Shown here: positions 38,367 to 51,067 of the stretch, in pieces
Layout of the letters: each line of letters starts with the position of its first letter
Numbering within the stretch: position 1 is the first letter of the stretch
Source of the DNA: Synechococcus lacustris
GTDB lineage: Bacteria; Cyanobacteriota; Cyanobacteriia; PCC-6307; Cyanobiaceae
Assembly (NCBI GenBank): GCA_903943975.1
Contig: CAJAQB010000001.1
Span: 1-64,000 of the forward strand
DNA length: 64,000 nucleotides
Direction: 5' to 3'
Program-made: the position numbers and the translations under genes
The notes under the pieces: model-generated
The model's database searches: none
Told to the model about the DNA's origin: nothing
The model's input: only the letters and a program-made list of their open reading frames with translations

Positions 38367-39490
38367 CAGTGAACCTCCAAGGGAATCAAAGCCACTACTT
38401 CCTCAGGCAACAGGCCCCGACCAAGCGCCACCGCCTGGGCACGTACCCGTTGCAATAGGCCCGCCAACCTTTCAGTGGCCACCTCAATACCCTGGCTCTG
38501 CAACACCGCCGCCAAAGATTGGCGACCGGAATGTTTGCCCACCGCCAATTCATGGCGGCGACCAACTAAGGCGGGATCAAAGGATTGATAGGTGCGCACA
38601 TCGCGCAGAACACCGGCGCCATGGATGCCCGATTCATGCACAAAGGCATTTCGGCCCACCACCGGTTTCCAGGGGGGCAGTGGTGCCCCAGACCATTGGG
38701 CCACCAGGGCAGACACCTCAGCCAGCCCTTCGGTACGGATGCCGGTGGCTACGGCCAGAATCTGCTGGCTGGCTAAGGCCACCTCCTCCAGGGCCGCATT
38801 ACCGGCCCGTTCGCCAAGGCCATTCACCGTGGTATTCACGGCTAAGGCCCCAGCCCTAAGGCCTGCCAAGGCATTGGCGGTAGCCATGCCCAGGTCGTTG
38901 TGGGTATGCATCTCGATCGGCAAGCCGATCTTGAGCAGGTCAGTTACCCAGCTATAGGTGCTGAAGGGATCCAGGATGCCCACCGTATCGCAAAAGCGAA
39001 AACGATCAGCCCCCAATCCCTTCACCCAAGCGAGCAAGTCCTGCAGTTCCTGCCGATCCGCTCGCGAAGCATCCTCACCGCCCACACTGACACTCAGCCC
39101 ACTGTCAAGCGAGAACTTAACGGCATCGGCCAATTGTTGATGTAAGCGGCGGCGATCCCCGCCAAACTTGGCCTCCACCTGTACAGAAGACACAGGAAAG
39201 GAGATGTGCACTCGACGCAGGCCGCAGCGGATGCTGGCGGCCACGTCGTCAATGCGGGCCCGGTTCCAGCCGATCAGGGTGGGCCCCAGATCGGCGGCAA
39301 CCATGGCCTTAATCGCCTTGCATTCGTCCCCCCCCATGGCGGGGATACCAACTTCCAGCTCTGGCACACCGAGGGCAGCCAGCTGCCGGGCAATGGCAAG
39401 CTTTCGATCGGCGCGAAAGGCCACGCCGGCCGCTTGCTCGCCATCGCGCAGCGTTGTGTCGTTGATCAAGACGGAGGCCATGGCAACCAC
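38366..39490 (-). CDS. nifV: Homocitrate synthase
   Basis: [17 protein letters not shown]...[40 protein letters not shown]. Confidence 0.93.
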   Translation of the reverse strand: MVAMASVLINDTTLRDGEQAAGVAFRADRKLAIARQLAALGVPELEVGIPAMGGDECKAIKAMVAADLGPTLIGWNRARIDDVAASIRCGLRRVHISFPVSSVQVEAKFGGDRRRLHQQLADAVKFSLDSGLSVSVGGEDASRADRQELQDLLAWVKGLGADRFRFCDTVGILDPFSTYSWVTDLLKIGLPIEMHTHNDLGMATANALAGLRAGALAVNTTVNGLGERAGNAALEEVALASQQILAVATGIRTEGLAEVSALVAQWSGAPLPPWKPVVGRNAFVHESGIHGAGVLRDVRTYQSFDPALVGRRHELAVGKHSGRQSLAAVLQSQGIEVATERLAGLLQRVRAQAVALGRGLLPEEVVALIPLEVH

Positions 39491-41028
39491 TAGCGGATCA
39501 GGTCGTAGGAGATATCGGTCTTGGCAGGAATGATCGTGTTGCGATCTAGCTCATCCAGGATCGTGTTAACAATCCAGTTGAGAAGATTGATCGTGCCCTC
39601 GTAGCCGAAGATCGAGTAGCGGTGCAGGTGATGGCGATCGAAAATCGGGTAGCCAATCCGCACGAAGGGAACCTTCGTGTCGCGCCACAGATACTTGCCG
39701 TAGGAGTTACCGATCAGCAGATCCACCGGCTCAGTGAAGAGCAGTGAACGCATGTGCCAGAGGTCCTTACCACCCCAGATTGTTGCCGAAGCACCAGAGG
39801 GGCTGGTGTCGAGCAGGGCGCGCAGTTCCGTTTCAAAGTCAGCGTTGCTGTTGGAAACAACGATGTGTACCGGTTCAGCACCCACCTCCAGCAGGAACTG
39901 CACCAGACCGATCACCAGGTCGGGGTCGCCATAGAGGGCCACCCGTTTGCCGTGGAGCCACGCCTGGGAGTCGGTGAGGGCATCAACGGCACGGCCGCGT
40001 TCGATTTCCAATTCCTTGGGAATCGGCTTACCGCTAAGGGCGGAAAGCTTCATCAGGAATTCATCGGTGCCGCGGATGCCCACGGGACGCACCACCTGGT
40101 TGGGCTGCTCCCAGCTGTCTAGCAGCTTGCGGGTACGCACGGTGCTATAGGCCTGCATGCAAATGGTGGCCTCGGCATTGATCGCGTCAGCAGCATCCTC
40201 AAGGGGAGTACCACCGGGATACATCTGATAGGTGCCGGTGTTGGGCGAATCCAACACATCGGAGTTATCAGCCAGCAGGTTGATGTTTACATCCATCAAC
40301 TTAGCGATGCGCTTCACCTCGCGGATGTTACCCACATAGGTTTCAAAGCCGGGGATGATATTGATGCGGCCGTTACGCCAAGAGCCCGTGGGCTTCTCAG
40401 GATTAAGGGTGGTAAGGATATTCTTGAGCATTTCGTCGTAGCCCGTGATGTGGGAGCCAACGAAACTGGGGGTATGGGCGTAGGGAACGGGGAAATCAGC
40501 GGGAACAGAGTTCTCGTGCTTTGCGTTGGTAATGAAAGCGTGAAGGTCATCACCGATCACCTCTGCCATGCAGGTGGTGGAGACGGCAATCATTTTTGGC
40601 TTGTAAAGGTTGTAGCAGTTAGCTAAACCCTCGATCATGTTGGATTGACCTCCAAAAACAGCCGCGTCTTCAGTCATCGATGAGGAGACCGCCGAGAAGG
40701 GCTCCTTAAAGTGACGGGTGAAGTGGGAACGGAAGTAGGCAACACAACCCTGGGAGCCATGCACGAAGGGAAGGGTTCCCTCAAAGCCGGAGGCGGCCAG
40801 GATGGCGCCCAGCGGTTGGCAAGCCTTGGCGGGATTGACCGTGAGGGCTTCACGGGCAAAGTTCTTCTCGCGGTACTCCCATCCCTTTGTCCAATCGGCT
40901 ACGCGCTCAATTTCCTCGGGGGGATGGCAGCCTTCAAACTGCTTCTTTTCTTCAAAGAGCTGTTGGTATTCCGGTTGGTGGAACAGCTCAACGTGGTCTT
41001 TGATGTTCTCAATGTCATTCTGGGCCAT
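39490..41028 (-). CDS. nifK: Nitrogenase MoFe protein beta subunit
   Basis: [63 protein letters not shown]. Confidence 0.97.
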   Translation of the reverse strand: MAQNDIENIKDHVELFHQPEYQQLFEEKKQFEGCHPPEEIERVADWTKGWEYREKNFAREALTVNPAKACQPLGAILAASGFEGTLPFVHGSQGCVAYFRSHFTRHFKEPFSAVSSSMTEDAAVFGGQSNMIEGLANCYNLYKPKMIAVSTTCMAEVIGDDLHAFITNAKHENSVPADFPVPYAHTPSFVGSHITGYDEMLKNILTTLNPEKPTGSWRNGRINIIPGFETYVGNIREVKRIAKLMDVNINLLADNSDVLDSPNTGTYQMYPGGTPLEDAADAINAEATICMQAYSTVRTRKLLDSWEQPNQVVRPVGIRGTDEFLMKLSALSGKPIPKELEIERGRAVDALTDSQAWLHGKRVALYGDPDLVIGLVQFLLEVGAEPVHIVVSNSNADFETELRALLDTSPSGASATIWGGKDLWHMRSLLFTEPVDLLIGNSYGKYLWRDTKVPFVRIGYPIFDRHHLHRYSIFGYEGTINLLNWIVNTILDELDRNTIIPAKTDISYDLIR

Positions 41029-41070
41029 GGTACTAGGGGAGAGGAGTGGTGTTTAAAGAAGGCAAATAAA

Positions 41071-42528
41071 TCACCAGGGGGTGGGGATTAGATTCCAGGT
41101 GGGGCTATTGAGGGCAAGGTCCATGTCACGGGCAAAGATGGCAAAGCCGTCGTAACCGTGGTAGGGGCCGGAATAATCCCAGGAGTGCATCTGACGGAAT
41201 GGAAGTGCCATCTTCTGGAACACATACTTCTCTTTGATGCCAGAGGCCACCAAGTCAGGATTCAGCTCTTTAACAAAGTGTTCAAACTCACTGGCGCTCA
41301 CATCGTCATAGATGAGGGTGCCGTTTTCGATGTAGTGGGTGGTGCGCTTGTAATCATCGTTGTGGCCAAACTCATAGCCAGTGGCCACCAGTTCCATGCC
41401 GAGGTCTTGGAAAGCAGGCACCACGTGCCTGGGCCGCAGGCCACCCACCATCAGCGCCACAGTCTTACCCTGGAGGCGAGGACGGAACTTGTCAAGGATA
41501 CCCTTAATCTGGGCCTCGTACTTGGCAATAACTTCTTCAGCCTTTTCTTGAATTGTGGAATCAAAGCGTGCGGCGATGGTACGCAGGGATTCAGCAATCT
41601 GGGTGGGACCAAAGAAGTTGTATTCCAGCCAGGGAATCTCGTAGGTCTCTTCCATGTGGCGGGCAATGTAGTTCATCGACCGGTAGCAGTGAACGAGGTT
41701 GAGTTTCACCTTAGGGGTGAGAAACATTTCGTTCAGGGTGCCATCACCTGACCACTGGGAAACCACCCGCAGGCCGATTTCTTCCAGCAGAATCCGGCTA
41801 GACCAGGCATCACCACCGATGTTGTAGTCACCAATGATTGCCACGTCATAGGGGCCGACCTCATGGCCCTGCTCCTTGGCCACCTTTTCTGCATTCGGGA
41901 AAACCCAGTCGCGGATGGTGTCGTTGGCGATGTGGTGACCCAGGGATTGGGAAACACCACGGAAGCCCTCACAACGGACCGGAACGATCGTTTTGCCGGT
42001 CTCTTTGGCAGCCTTACGGGCGACGGCCTCAATGTCGTCACCAATCAGTCCAATCGGACACTCAGATTGGATCGACTGACCCCGGTTAAGGGGGAAGAGT
42101 TCTTCAACTTCGTCGATCAACTTGGCAAGCTTCTTGTCACCACCGAACACAACATCACGCTCCTGGAAGTCGGAGGTGAATTGCATTGTGCCGAAGCTAT
42201 CCACACCGGTGGTACCGATGTAGTAGTTACGACGACCAGACCATGAATAATAGCCACAACCTACCGGACCATGGCTAATATGCACCATATCCTTGATGGG
42301 ACCCCAAACCACACCCTTGGAGCCGGCGTAGGCGCAGCCGCGGGTGGTCATGGAACCAGGCACAGACTTGACGTTGGATTTCACCCCACAGTCAGCCTTG
42401 GCATGGTCATAGACATTGAGGTGCTTGGCACGCTTTTTCTTAGCCTTCTCGGGATAGGGCTCGAGCACTTCCTCGATTAGGGCATTAACATCAACCGGCA
42501 CGGTTGGACGGGGTTCGGTAAAAGTCAT
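41071..42528 (-). CDS. nifD: Nitrogenase MoFe protein alpha subunit
   Basis: [42 protein letters not shown]...[19 protein letters not shown]; start at MTFTEPRP. Confidence 0.97.
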   Translation of the reverse strand: MTFTEPRPTVPVDVNALIEEVLEPYPEKAKKKRAKHLNVYDHAKADCGVKSNVKSVPGSMTTRGCAYAGSKGVVWGPIKDMVHISHGPVGCGYYSWSGRRNYYIGTTGVDSFGTMQFTSDFQERDVVFGGDKKLAKLIDEVEELFPLNRGQSIQSECPIGLIGDDIEAVARKAAKETGKTIVPVRCEGFRGVSQSLGHHIANDTIRDWVFPNAEKVAKEQGHEVGPYDVAIIGDYNIGGDAWSSRILLEEIGLRVVSQWSGDGTLNEMFLTPKVKLNLVHCYRSMNYIARHMEETYEIPWLEYNFFGPTQIAESLRTIAARFDSTIQEKAEEVIAKYEAQIKGILDKFRPRLQGKTVALMVGGLRPRHVVPAFQDLGMELVATGYEFGHNDDYKRTTHYIENGTLIYDDVSASEFEHFVKELNPDLVASGIKEKYVFQKMALPFRQMHSWDYSGPYHGYDGFAIFARDMDLALNSPTWNLIPTPW

Positions 42529-42606
42529 GGTGAGGAATGATTGGAGAGAAGGGCTTACCCGGCAGCCTGGTAAGCCCAAGGAAAATGGCGTTAATCGCCA
42601 CTAAAC

Positions 42607-43536
<930 letters not shown>

Positions 43537-43648
43537 TCAGGCCCTCAGTAGCAACTGAGGAAGGGAAAGAAGCTGGGATGAACCTGCAGCTGCCCGTCCG
43601 GAGGAGAACGGGCTGCCGATAATTGGTGGAAATAATTAGTCATGGTTC

Positions 43649-44494
43649 TTAAGGCACCTGTACAACACGGATACTGGATTCGAGCCGCTCCCTCAGCCTG
43701 GCCTCAACGGCATAGCGAAGGGTGTCTGCACTGGAACTGCATGTGCTGCAATTTCCACGTAATTGCACATGTAGTTCGTCACCAACTAAACCGCAAACCT
43801 GAATGTCACCGCCATCCGCCTTCAGGTAGGGGCGAATGTCTTGCTCGATAACTGCATCAATCTGCTGGAGGCGCACCACCAGGGGGGCCTGGGGTGGTGC
43901 ATCGGCAGCTGGGTTTGATTCAGAGACAATCGCATCGATTGTGTGCAGGCAACTGCCACAACCGCCACCGGCCTTGATGTACTGGGTAACTTGCTCGGTG
44001 GTACGCAGTCCATTCTCGGCAATTACCCGGCGAATGCGGGAGTCACTGATACCAAAACACTGGCATATCAGCACACCCTCATCATCGTGATGATCCTCCC
44101 TGGTAATCCCTCGGTAGTTGTAAATGGCGGCCTCAAGCGCCTCTTGCCCCATCACTGAGCAGTGAATCTTTGCCTCGGGCAAACCGCCCAGAAAATCAGC
44201 GATCTCGGCATTGGTAACCAGTAGGGCTTCGTCTAGCTTTAGGCCCTTAACCAGCTCAGTTAGCGCTGAAGAAGAAGCAATCGCACTGGTGCAACCGAAG
44301 GTTTGGAAACGGGCATCCAGAATGCGATCGGCCTCCACATCGATTTTCAGGTGCAAGCGCAAGGCATCACCACAGGCGATGCTGCCCACTTCCCCCACCG
44401 CCAGGGCCGTGGTGGGATCGGAGCTGGACTCAAAACTGCCCTGGTTGAGCGGGTTATGGAAAAGCTCTAGGACCTTCTCGGAATAGTTCCACAT
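43649..44494 (-). CDS. nifU: Fe-S scaffold NifU
   Basis: MWNYSEKVLELFHNPLNQG; IscU domain, CQCFGISDSRIRRVIAENGL Fer2_BFD, C-terminal NFU domain. Confidence 0.95.
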   Translation of the reverse strand: MWNYSEKVLELFHNPLNQGSFESSSDPTTALAVGEVGSIACGDALRLHLKIDVEADRILDARFQTFGCTSAIASSSALTELVKGLKLDEALLVTNAEIADFLGGLPEAKIHCSVMGQEALEAAIYNYRGITREDHHDDEGVLICQCFGISDSRIRRVIAENGLRTTEQVTQYIKAGGGCGSCLHTIDAIVSESNPAADAPPQAPLVVRLQQIDAVIEQDIRPYLKADGGDIQVCGLVGDELHVQLRGNCSTCSSSADTLRYAVEARLRERLESSIRVVQVP

Positions 44495-44552
44495 GGTGCT
44501 GATGGCGAAGGGGTGAAGGGAAGAAAAATTGAGGGGAAATGCTGAGTAGGAA

Positions 44553-45776
44553 TTACTCCTTTGGATTAGTGGGTGCTAATTCCATCTGCTTGAGCCAAGC
44601 CACGTCGTCGTCGCTAAAAGGCGACAGATCCCGCAGCCTTTGCACCACCCCAGGCATCAGTTCAAGTACCCGATCAACTTCCTCTGCCGTGGTGAAACGG
44701 GAGAGTGAAAAGCGAATCGAACCGTGCAGGGTGGTGTAGGGCACCGCCATGGCCCGCAGCACATGGGAGGCCTCCAGGGAGCCGGAGGTGCAGGCAGAAC
44801 CGGAGGAGGCGCAGATGCCGAAGCTATCGAGGGAGAAGAGGATCGATTCCCCCTCGATGTACTTGAAACCGATGTTGCTGGTGTTAGCCAGGCGGCTGGT
44901 GCCAACACCATTCACCACACAATCGCTGATCAGGGCCTGTAAACCCACCTCGAGGCGATCACGCAGCACGCCCACCGCCGCAATGGCGCCCGTTTGCAGA
45001 GCTTCACGGGCCTCACTTGCCGCCTGGCCCAGGCCGACAACACCAGCCACATTTTCTGTGCCTGCCCGGCGACCGCGTTCCTGATGGCCCCCCAGCAGAA
45101 AGGGCTGGAAGCGCACACCACGGCGCAGGTAGAGGGCACCCACCCCCTTGGGCCCATGGATTTTGTGGGCCGAAAGGGTGAGCAGATCCACCGGCAGGCT
45201 GCGCAGATCGATCGGCGCCTTACCCACCATCTGCACCGCATCCACATGCCAGAGGGCTCCGGCCTCTTTCACCAGCTCGCCGATCTGCTCCAGGGGAAAA
45301 GTGACCCCCGTTTCATTGTTGGCCGCCATGGTGGAAACCAGGGCGGTGGGGGTGCGCAACGCCTCGGCCAGCTGAACTAAATCCAACTGACCATGGCCGT
45401 CTACGCCGATAACAACGAGGTCGTAGCCCTCCTTTTCCAGCTGGCGGCACACATTGAGCACACAGGGGTGCTCAACTGCCGTGGTGATGATCCGGCGCCT
45501 ACCGGCCATGGTGGCGACCGCCGAGCGGATCGCACTGTTGTTGCCTTCACTGCCGCAGCTGGTGAACACCACCTCCGTGGGTTCAGCACCGATCAAGGCT
45601 GCCACCTCATAGCGGGCCTGCTTGATCGCCAAACCCACCTCACCACCGAAGCGATGCATGGAGGAAGGGTTGCCGTAGGTTTGGCGGTAAAAGGGGAGCA
45701 TGGCGTCCAACACCCCTTCGCTTACCTGGGTGGTGGCGTTGTTATCGAGATAGGTGAGGGGAGGAATGGTGCTCAT
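44553..45776 (-). CDS. nifS: Cysteine desulfurase NifS
   Basis: YLDNNATTQVSEGVLDAMLPFYRQTYGNPSSMHRFG...LSAHKIHGPKGVGALYLRRG. Confidence 0.95.
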   Translation of the reverse strand: MSTIPPLTYLDNNATTQVSEGVLDAMLPFYRQTYGNPSSMHRFGGEVGLAIKQARYEVAALIGAEPTEVVFTSCGSEGNNSAIRSAVATMAGRRRIITTAVEHPCVLNVCRQLEKEGYDLVVIGVDGHGQLDLVQLAEALRTPTALVSTMAANNETGVTFPLEQIGELVKEAGALWHVDAVQMVGKAPIDLRSLPVDLLTLSAHKIHGPKGVGALYLRRGVRFQPFLLGGHQERGRRAGTENVAGVVGLGQAASEAREALQTGAIAAVGVLRDRLEVGLQALISDCVVNGVGTSRLANTSNIGFKYIEGESILFSLDSFGICASSGSACTSGSLEASHVLRAMAVPYTTLHGSIRFSLSRFTTAEEVDRVLELMPGVVQRLRDLSPFSDDDVAWLKQMELAPTNPKE

Positions 45777-45836
45777 GGGGTGAACGGCAGTGAATTGGTT
45801 AGCTGTGATGGCAAAAGAGGGAAACTGGCTGGCGAT

Positions 45837-47438
45837 TTAGCAGCCCGCCAAGAGGGCAGCGGAGCCATCAAGGGGTGCTGGCTCAAGTTCCGGGAGCTGA
45901 CCTGTAGTGATGTCGCCGTATACCTGGCGCACCGCCACTGAAATCAGCTCATGGGTTTCAATCACCCTCACGCCGAGATGGGCCAACTGCTGGCGGGGTG
46001 ATGCACCAATCCGACTAACCAGCACCGCGGCGCAGTCTTCCAGCACTGAAGCAATACCCTTCATCGCTGCCTCTTCGCCGTAGCCCCCCTGGCAGTAGTG
46101 ATCAACCTTGCGGTGGCCAACGAAGCGGCTGCCTTGGCTATCCACTTCGTACACCTGAAATTCCTTGGCGTGGCCGAAGTGCTGATTAACAAGACCACCG
46201 CCCTTGCTGGCGACGGCCAGAAGCAGCGTCGGTCCAGCAGGGGTGCCAGCAGCTGCAGCGGCCTCAGCGGCGGCAGCTGCAAGCACTTTTTCCGCCTGGT
46301 GCATCTGCTTACGGAACATTTCGATCGACTCGCGGGCCTGTTCGCGGGCGCCGTGATCCAGCACAGGGGTGGTAGCCATTACCTTCTCTTTGCTGAATTC
46401 CTGGGAGCGGTCTTCCCCCAGCAAACCCACCGCATCGGCACGGCATTGGCGGCAATGGCGCATCATCCGCACCGCCCCTTCACCGCAGGCGTCCTGCAGG
46501 CTGGTGAGCTCCGCCGGGGTGGGTCCCCGCTGGCCGCGCAGGCCAAACACCGTGCCGTGCTCCGGCGCCGAGATCAGCGGCATGATGTTGTGGAGGAAGG
46601 CACCGCGTTCGCGGATCGCCCGATTCACCTCGATCAGGTGTTCGTCATTGATCCCAGGGATCATCACCGAATTCACCTTGACCAGGATGTCTGCCTCCCG
46701 CAGCAGATCCAGGCTCTCCATCTGGCGTTCATGGAGCAGTTGCGAGGCCTCGCGACCGCGGTAGCGACGGCGCTCGAAATGGACCCAGGGATAGATCTCG
46801 GCACCGATGTCCGGATCGATCATGTTGATCGTGAGGGTCACGTGATCGATGTTGAGGCCCTTGAGCCGCTCGATGTGGTCCGGCAGGGCTAGGCCATTGC
46901 TGGAGAGACAGAGCTTTAGGTCTGGGGCCTCGCTGGCAATACGATCAAAGGTTTCAAAGGTGTGCTCCGGGTTGGCCAGGGGGTCTCCCGGACCGGCGAT
47001 ACCCACCACGGTGAGCTGGGGAATTTTCTCCGCCACCACCAGCACCTTGTGGGCGGCCTCCCTGGGGTTGAGCAATTCGCTCACCACCCCAGGACGGCTT
47101 TCGTTGGCGCAATCGTATTTACGGTTACAGAAATTGCACTGGATATTGCATGCCGGAGCCACGGCCACATGCATCCGTGCATAGTGATGATGGGCCTCTT
47201 CGCTATAGCAAGGGTGCTTTTCAATCCTGGCGCGGGTGCGTTCGTCCATTTGAGGTGCAGCCGGTTTGGCTTTTGCAGTGGACGGACAATTGCAGCTGGC
47301 CTTGGAAGCGGAGGAGGGAGCTTTCGTCATGGCGTCGCGAAAGAACTGCGATGCACCTGTCTTAACCGGTGCTTTAAACACGAAGCCCGGCGCCTTAGGT
47401 TGATTAGGGCTGCACTCGTTGCTCAAATCGACTGGCAC
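45837..47438 (-). CDS. nifB: FeMo-cofactor biosynthesis radical SAM protein NifB with C-terminal NifX-like domain
   Basis: [44 protein letters not shown]...; C-terminal [16 protein letters not shown]. Confidence 0.96.
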   Translation of the reverse strand: MPVDLSNECSPNQPKAPGFVFKAPVKTGASQFFRDAMTKAPSSASKASCNCPSTAKAKPAAPQMDERTRARIEKHPCYSEEAHHHYARMHVAVAPACNIQCNFCNRKYDCANESRPGVVSELLNPREAAHKVLVVAEKIPQLTVVGIAGPGDPLANPEHTFETFDRIASEAPDLKLCLSSNGLALPDHIERLKGLNIDHVTLTINMIDPDIGAEIYPWVHFERRRYRGREASQLLHERQMESLDLLREADILVKVNSVMIPGINDEHLIEVNRAIRERGAFLHNIMPLISAPEHGTVFGLRGQRGPTPAELTSLQDACGEGAVRMMRHCRQCRADAVGLLGEDRSQEFSKEKVMATTPVLDHGAREQARESIEMFRKQMHQAEKVLAAAAAEAAAAAGTPAGPTLLLAVASKGGGLVNQHFGHAKEFQVYEVDSQGSRFVGHRKVDHYCQGGYGEEAAMKGIASVLEDCAAVLVSRIGASPRQQLAHLGVRVIETHELISVAVRQVYGDITTGQLPELEPAPLDGSAALLAGC

Positions 47439-47556
47439 AAAAGGCTTTTATTTTTCCTTCGGGTTGGGGTACGGGTCTTTCTGGGAAGGTGTGAAGGTAT
47501 TCAGAAACGGCAAATTGGCGCTGAATTTGATTAGGCGAAGGAAATCAGTAACCATC

Positions 47557-47575
47557 GATTCAAATCAATTGAATC
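47557..47575. promoter_or_regulatory. Inverted repeat GATTCAA-N5-TTGAATC in the nifB/nifE divergent intergenic region
   Basis: gattcaaatcaattgaatc. Confidence 0.4.
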
Positions 47576-47677
47576 CGCCCAACGGCAGGCCAAGGGATGT
47601 CATCGATTGCAGTTACCGTTGCTACAGCACTCAAGCAAAGCTGGCCTGAGTGCACAGATCACAGCGGCGACCATGCT

Positions 47678-47691
47678 GTAGCGTTTAATAC
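47678..47691. promoter_or_regulatory. NtcA-like box GTA-N8-TAC between nifB and nifE
   Basis: GTAgcgtttaaTAC. Confidence 0.45.
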
Positions 47692-47924
47692 TGTTTTAAT
47701 AGGTACAACGAACCGGGCGATGGCGTTGAGTGGAAAGGAATACAGCCACCTCACCCCAGTGAATTGCTAAGCGGCAGACTTGCTGGATTTGCAGCTGCTG
47801 TTCCCGTGGGGGTTTTGGTGATTGAAGCCAAAACTTTGAGGGCATTGAGGAGCCGCCCTGGCGATCTTGCCGGCCAAACGTGATGTTTATGGTCTTGGCA
47901 TCTGCCAGAGCAGGAGATCTGCTG

Positions 47925-49313
47925 ATGGTTCATGCACCCACCAACCGTGAACTGCTGACCGAACCGGCCTGCAGCCACAATCCAGCCGCCAAGGGCGGTT
48001 CAGCCAAAAAAGGCTGTGCCCAGAAGGCTAAACCTGGGGATGCCCAGGGGGGCTGCGCCTTTGATGGCGCCCTGATCACCCTGGTGCCCATCACCGATGT
48101 CGCCCACCTGGTCCACGGGCCGATCGCCTGTGGGGGCCACTCCTGGGGCACCCGCGGCAGCCTTTCCTCCGGTCCGCAGCATTATCGCCACGGTTTTACC
48201 ACAGATCTAAACGAGCACGACATCATCTTTGGTGCAGAAACCAAGCTGCGCCAAGCGATTGAGGCGATCGCCCGGGACCATCGCCCCAAGGCGATCTTTG
48301 TTTATGCCACCTGCGTCACCGCCCTGATCGGTGAAGACCTGGATTCGGTTTGCAAGCAGGCGGCCCAGGCCCTGGCGCTGCCAGTGATCCCAGTGCACAG
48401 CGCTGGCTTTCGCGGCAGCAAAAACTTCGGCAACCGCCTGGGGGGCCAGGCCCTGCTCGACCATGTGATCGGCACCAGCCAAGCGCCCCGCCAAGCCGGC
48501 CCCTCAATCAACATCATCGGTGAGTACAACATCGCCGGTGAGGTCTGGGCGGTGGAGCCGCTGCTGGAGGCCCTAGGCATCCGCGTTCAGGCCAGGATCA
48601 CCGGCGATGGCCGCTATGAAGCGATCGCCGCCGCCCACCAGGCCGATCTCAATGTGGTGATCTGCTCCAAGGCGCTGCTGAATGTGGCCCGCACGATGGA
48701 GGAGCGCTACGGCATTCCCTTTATTGAAGCCTCCTTCTATGGCTCCGCCAATGTGAGCCAATGCCTGCGCCAGATCGTTGATCATTTGGTGGATTCAAAG
48801 CTGGCCGATCTTTCGCTGATCGACCGCTCGGAGGCGTTGATTGCCACCCATACCGCACTGATGGGTAGCCAACTGGAGCCCTATCGGCAACGGCTGGCCG
48901 GCAAACGCATCGTGCTCTACACCGGTGGCGTTAAAAGCTGGTCGATCATCGCCGCCGCCGCCGACCTCGGCATGAAGGTGGTGGCCACCAGCATCAAGAA
49001 AAGCACCGCCGATGACAAGGCCCGCATCGAGGAATTGCTGGGTCCCGACGGGGTGTTGATCGAAAAAGGTGGCGCCGCCGAAATTCTCGACGTGATCGCC
49101 CGCACCGGTGCAGACATGTTGATCGCCGGTGGTCGCAATCAGTACACGGCCCTCAAGGCCCGCATCCCCTTCCTAGACATCAACCAGGAACGCCACCACG
49201 CCTACGCCGGCTACGAGGGCATCGTTGCCTTGGCCAGGGAAATCGATGAGGCGATGCACAGCCCCGTTTGGGAGCAGGTGCGTAGGCCGGCCCCCTGGGA
49301 GCAGGAACCATGA
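47925..49313 (+). CDS. nifE: NifE
   Basis: MVHAPTNRELLTEPACSHN...ITDVAHLVHGPIACGGHSWGTRGSLSSGPQHYRHGFTTDLNEHDIIFGAE. Confidence 0.95.
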   Translation: MVHAPTNRELLTEPACSHNPAAKGGSAKKGCAQKAKPGDAQGGCAFDGALITLVPITDVAHLVHGPIACGGHSWGTRGSLSSGPQHYRHGFTTDLNEHDIIFGAETKLRQAIEAIARDHRPKAIFVYATCVTALIGEDLDSVCKQAAQALALPVIPVHSAGFRGSKNFGNRLGGQALLDHVIGTSQAPRQAGPSINIIGEYNIAGEVWAVEPLLEALGIRVQARITGDGRYEAIAAAHQADLNVVICSKALLNVARTMEERYGIPFIEASFYGSANVSQCLRQIVDHLVDSKLADLSLIDRSEALIATHTALMGSQLEPYRQRLAGKRIVLYTGGVKSWSIIAAAADLGMKVVATSIKKSTADDKARIEELLGPDGVLIEKGGAAEILDVIARTGADMLIAGGRNQYTALKARIPFLDINQERHHAYAGYEGIVALAREIDEAMHSPVWEQVRRPAPWEQEP

Positions 49314-50599
49314 CCAGCACTAAACCAGCTAGCACCGCCGCCCCGCCGCGGCAGGCCCTGGCCGTAGACACCTTCAAACACAGCCCGGCCCTTGGGGCGG
49401 CCCTGGCGCTACTGGGGGTAAAGGGCTCGGTGCCCCTACTGCATGGGGCCCAGGGCTGCACCGCCGCCGCCAAGGTGGTGTTGGTGAAGCACTTCAGAGA
49501 AGCAATCCCCCTGGCCACCACGGCCATGGATGAGGTGAGCACCGTGCTTGGCGGCGACGCCAACATCATCGAGGCGATTGCCACCCTCTATGGCAAGTCA
49601 AAGCCAAAGCTGATTGGCCTCTGCTCCACGGCCCTCACCGAAACCCGGGGCGACGATCTCGAGGGGGCGGTTTGTCGCCTGCGACAACAGCACCCAGATC
49701 TGGCGGAGTTGCCCATCGCCGTGATCCACTCCCCTGATTTCATGGGCGGTTTGCAGGAGGGCTTTGCTGCGGCAGTGGGCTCCCTGCTGGAGACCTTCGC
49801 CAGCCCCGGGCCCACCATCCCCGGCCAGATAACAGTGCTGGCCAATGCCTGCCTCGCCCCCGGCGATGGTCAGGAGCTCAAGGATCTACTGGAGGCCTTT
49901 GGCTACCAGCCCCTGCTCGTGCCAGATCTCTCTGATTCCCTTGATGGCCGCCTCAGTGAAGCGCCTTCCCCCTTGGCCCAGGGGGGCATCAGCGTGGAGC
50001 AGTTGCGGCTGGTGGGGCGCTCCGAACAGGTGATTGTGATTGGCGAAAGCTTGGCCGCCGTAGGGGCCCGGCTGGCGGAACGCTGCCACTGCTCACTCAC
50101 CAGCATTCCCCAGCTGATGAGCCTCGAGGCGGTGGATGGCTTCATTCACCAACTCAGCCGCTGGAGTGGACGCCCGGTGCCGGAGCGCTACCGCCGCCAA
50201 CGGCGCCAGGTGCTGGATGCCCTGCTAGACACCCACTTCTACTTCGGTAACAAGCGGGTGCCCCTGGCCCTGGAGGGCGATCTCCTCCAGGGCATGGTGG
50301 CCTTCCTGCAGGCCTGCGGCGCCAAGGTCCAAACGGCCCTCACCCCCCAGATCGGTGACCTGGCGCTGTTGGGGGAAAGTTGCGATGGCGCCCACCTGCT
50401 GGTGGCCAGCTCCCAGGCAGCTGCCCTGGCCCAAAGCAAAGGCATACCCCTCTATCGGCTCGGCTTCCCGATCACCGACCGCTTGGGCCAGGGCCTACGG
50501 GTGTCGATCGGCTACGCCGGGCTGCTGCGTCAACTGATCGAGCTGGGCAACATCTTGCTCGAACAGGAGTTAGCCCACCCCGTTCATCCCGGCGGATGA
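49310..50599 (+). CDS. nifN: NifN
   Basis: NTFKHSPALGAALALLGVKGSVPLLHGAQGCTAAAKVVLVKHFREAIPLATTAMDEVSTVLGG. Confidence 0.94.
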   Translation: MTSTKPASTAAPPRQALAVDTFKHSPALGAALALLGVKGSVPLLHGAQGCTAAAKVVLVKHFREAIPLATTAMDEVSTVLGGDANIIEAIATLYGKSKPKLIGLCSTALTETRGDDLEGAVCRLRQQHPDLAELPIAVIHSPDFMGGLQEGFAAAVGSLLETFASPGPTIPGQITVLANACLAPGDGQELKDLLEAFGYQPLLVPDLSDSLDGRLSEAPSPLAQGGISVEQLRLVGRSEQVIVIGESLAAVGARLAERCHCSLTSIPQLMSLEAVDGFIHQLSRWSGRPVPERYRRQRRQVLDALLDTHFYFGNKRVPLALEGDLLQGMVAFLQACGAKVQTALTPQIGDLALLGESCDGAHLLVASSQAAALAQSKGIPLYRLGFPITDRLGQGLRVSIGYAGLLRQLIELGNILLEQELAHPVHPGG

Positions 50600-50649
50600 G
50601 CTTCTGACTTCGACTCCAGAAACAATCCCCATCACCATTCGCCACTGCC

Positions 50650-51030
50650 ATGTACGTCGCCTTCGCTAGCCAAGACCAAATTCACATCGATGCCCATTTC
50701 GGCTGGTGCCCCTTTCTGGAGATCTACAAGGTTTCCACCGAGGGCCATGAGCTGCATCAATCGATTGCTTTCCCCCCCGGGGCCGAGCAGGACGGAGATG
50801 AAAACAAACTGACCCCAAGAATCAATGCCGTGCGGGCCTGCACCCTCGTTTATGTAACCGCCATCGGCGGCAGTGCGGCGGCCCGCTTGATCCGCGAACG
50901 GATCACACCGATCCGCAACCCCAACCCCAGCGAGCCGATCGAATCACTGCTCGATCGCTTGGTGGTGATGCTCCAGGGCACTCCCCCCCCCTGGCTGCGC
51001 AAGGTGCTGCAAGCCCAGCAGGTGACTTGA
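50650..51030 (+). CDS. nifX: NifX
   Basis: MYVAFASQDQIHIDAHFGWCPFLEIYKVSTEGHEL...ARLIRERITPIRNPNPSEPIESLLDRLVVMLQGTPPPWLRKV. Confidence 0.92.
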   Translation: MYVAFASQDQIHIDAHFGWCPFLEIYKVSTEGHELHQSIAFPPGAEQDGDENKLTPRINAVRACTLVYVTAIGGSAAARLIRERITPIRNPNPSEPIESLLDRLVVMLQGTPPPWLRKVLQAQQVT

Positions 51031-51067
51031 AGCCCGAAAGTCTTCCACCCCCATCAGCATTCCTCCA

